Source: Cognatiluteimonas profundi (GTDB lineage: Bacteria; Pseudomonadota; Gammaproteobacteria; Xanthomonadales; Xanthomonadaceae). From it: a stretch of 64,000 nucleotides of DNA. The notes under the pieces are model-generated. The model saw only the letters and a program-made list of their open reading frames with translations. It had not been told where the DNA came from and did no database searches. The stretch covers positions 1-64,000 of the forward strand of contig NZ_VKHQ01000002.1 in NCBI RefSeq assembly GCF_009792795.1, in the 5' to 3' direction. Numbering within the stretch: the stretch's first letter is position 1; each line of letters begins with the position of its first letter. The translations under genes were made by a program, and so were the position numbers. This document shows positions 63,662 to 64,000 of this stretch, one piece after another.

Positions 63662-64000
63662 ATGCGCCCGTCACTGCTCGCCGCAACCCTGCTGACCGCC
63701 ACCCTGGCCGCCTGCCAATCCACGGCGCCCGTTCGCCCCGACCAATCGACGTCGATCGCCGCCCCGGTCGTCAATGCTGCCGACGCACGCTTCGATGCCG
63801 TCGCCAAACACTGGCTGGACGGATGGACCCGGCTCAACCCGGTCTCGGCCACGCAGCTGGGCGACCATCGTTTCGACAGCGAGATCGACGACCTGAGTGC
63901 GGGCGGGCGGCAGCGCATGGTCGACTTCAGCCGGCAGGTGCTGTCCGAGCTCGACGCCATCGACGCCAGCGCGCTGTCGCGGGAAAACCAGGTCGACGCG
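63662..64000 (+). CDS. DUF885 family lipoprotein, N-terminal part (cut by window end)
   Basis: The first 113 codons of a longer gene. A signal peptide with lipobox LAAC (MRPSLLAATLLTATLAAC) is followed by FDAVAKHWLDGWTRLNPVSATQLGDHRFD, the typical start of DUF885 proteins, which are large, metallopeptidase-like, periplasmic and poorly characterised. The rest lies outside the window. Confidence 0.8.
   Translation, partial: MRPSLLAATLLTATLAACQSTAPVRPDQSTSIAAPVVNAADARFDAVAKHWLDGWTRLNPVSATQLGDHRFDSEIDDLSAGGRQRMVDFSRQVLSELDAIDASALSRENQVDA

Noticed and set aside
61821-63686. 621-codon minus-strand frame
   Set aside because: Antisense to the GGDEF-EAL gene, which has complete domain motifs on the plus strand.

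Overview
The window is high-GC DNA from a gammaproteobacterium of the family Xanthomonadaceae (Lysobacteraceae), most likely a Lysobacter/Luteimonas-type organism. Evidence: the miaA-hfq-hflX-hflK-hflC-purA and pyrG-kdsA-eno-ftsB-ispD-ispF-truD-surE-pcm gene orders, REP-like palindromes typical of the family, a secreted M4 metalloprotease, and an effector with the XVIPCD domain used by Xanthomonadales-type bacterial-killing type IV secretion systems. The first ~105 bases do not look genomic: positions 36-105 align end to end with an Illumina dual-index P5 adapter carrying scattered errors, so position 1 is probably a raw contig end sitting in a repeat.

Layout. 0.3-5.8 kb (minus strand): RluA-family pseudouridine synthase, NADPH:FMN reductase, pirin, a small unknown protein, and a three-domain DNA ligase D with no ku gene in the window. 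5.9-7.9 kb: a two-gene AT-richer island, an XVIPCD effector with lysozyme-like and peptidoglycan-binding domains, preceded by an LprI-type lipoprotein that is its likely immunity protein. 8.0-16.2 kb: the conserved putP-miaA-hfq-hflX-hflK-hflC-DUF2065 block, then purA. 16.3-22.9 kb: GFA-family protein, folP, a membrane TPR protein, ftsH-rlmE, and the divergent yhbY and Mth938-like genes. 23.0-33.3 kb: two minus-strand blocks (surE-pcm-yqaA/DedA-nlpD; pyrG-kdsA-eno-ftsB-ispD-ispF-truD), joined mostly by 4-base ATGA stop/start overlaps, with an smr gene and a small lipoprotein between them. 33.5-38.8 kb: parE, then a translationally coupled dadA-gor-hutG set. 39.3-43.6 kb: secreted M4 protease, slyD, two tandem NlpC/P60 hydrolases, and a thioesterase.

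43.7-49.8 kb is the main accessory region. It has lower GC and holds a 1491-residue secreted RHS/YD-repeat protein with a 164-residue C-terminal tail. A lipoprotein gene starts one base after the RHS stop, which is the layout of a polymorphic toxin with its immunity protein. About 0.9 kb without a recognisable gene lies upstream. 49.8-64 kb returns to normal GC: HemJ-like membrane protein, methyltransferase, PHB depolymerase, a PadR/HAAS membrane pair, cyclophilin, a TPR-sulfotransferase plus TonB-dependent receptor pair, a GAF-GAF-GGDEF-EAL protein, and the start of a DUF885 lipoprotein cut by the window end.

Most of the window is housekeeping: envelope precursor synthesis (kdsA, ispDF), division (ftsB), proteolysis (ftsH-hflKC), RNA modification and metabolism. 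The parts that merit attention are the two candidate toxin/immunity pairs, the sulfotransferase/TonB receptor pair, the repeat that supplies the kdsA stop codon, and the adapter at the contig end. I found no tRNA, rRNA, CRISPR array, complete transposon or phage module.
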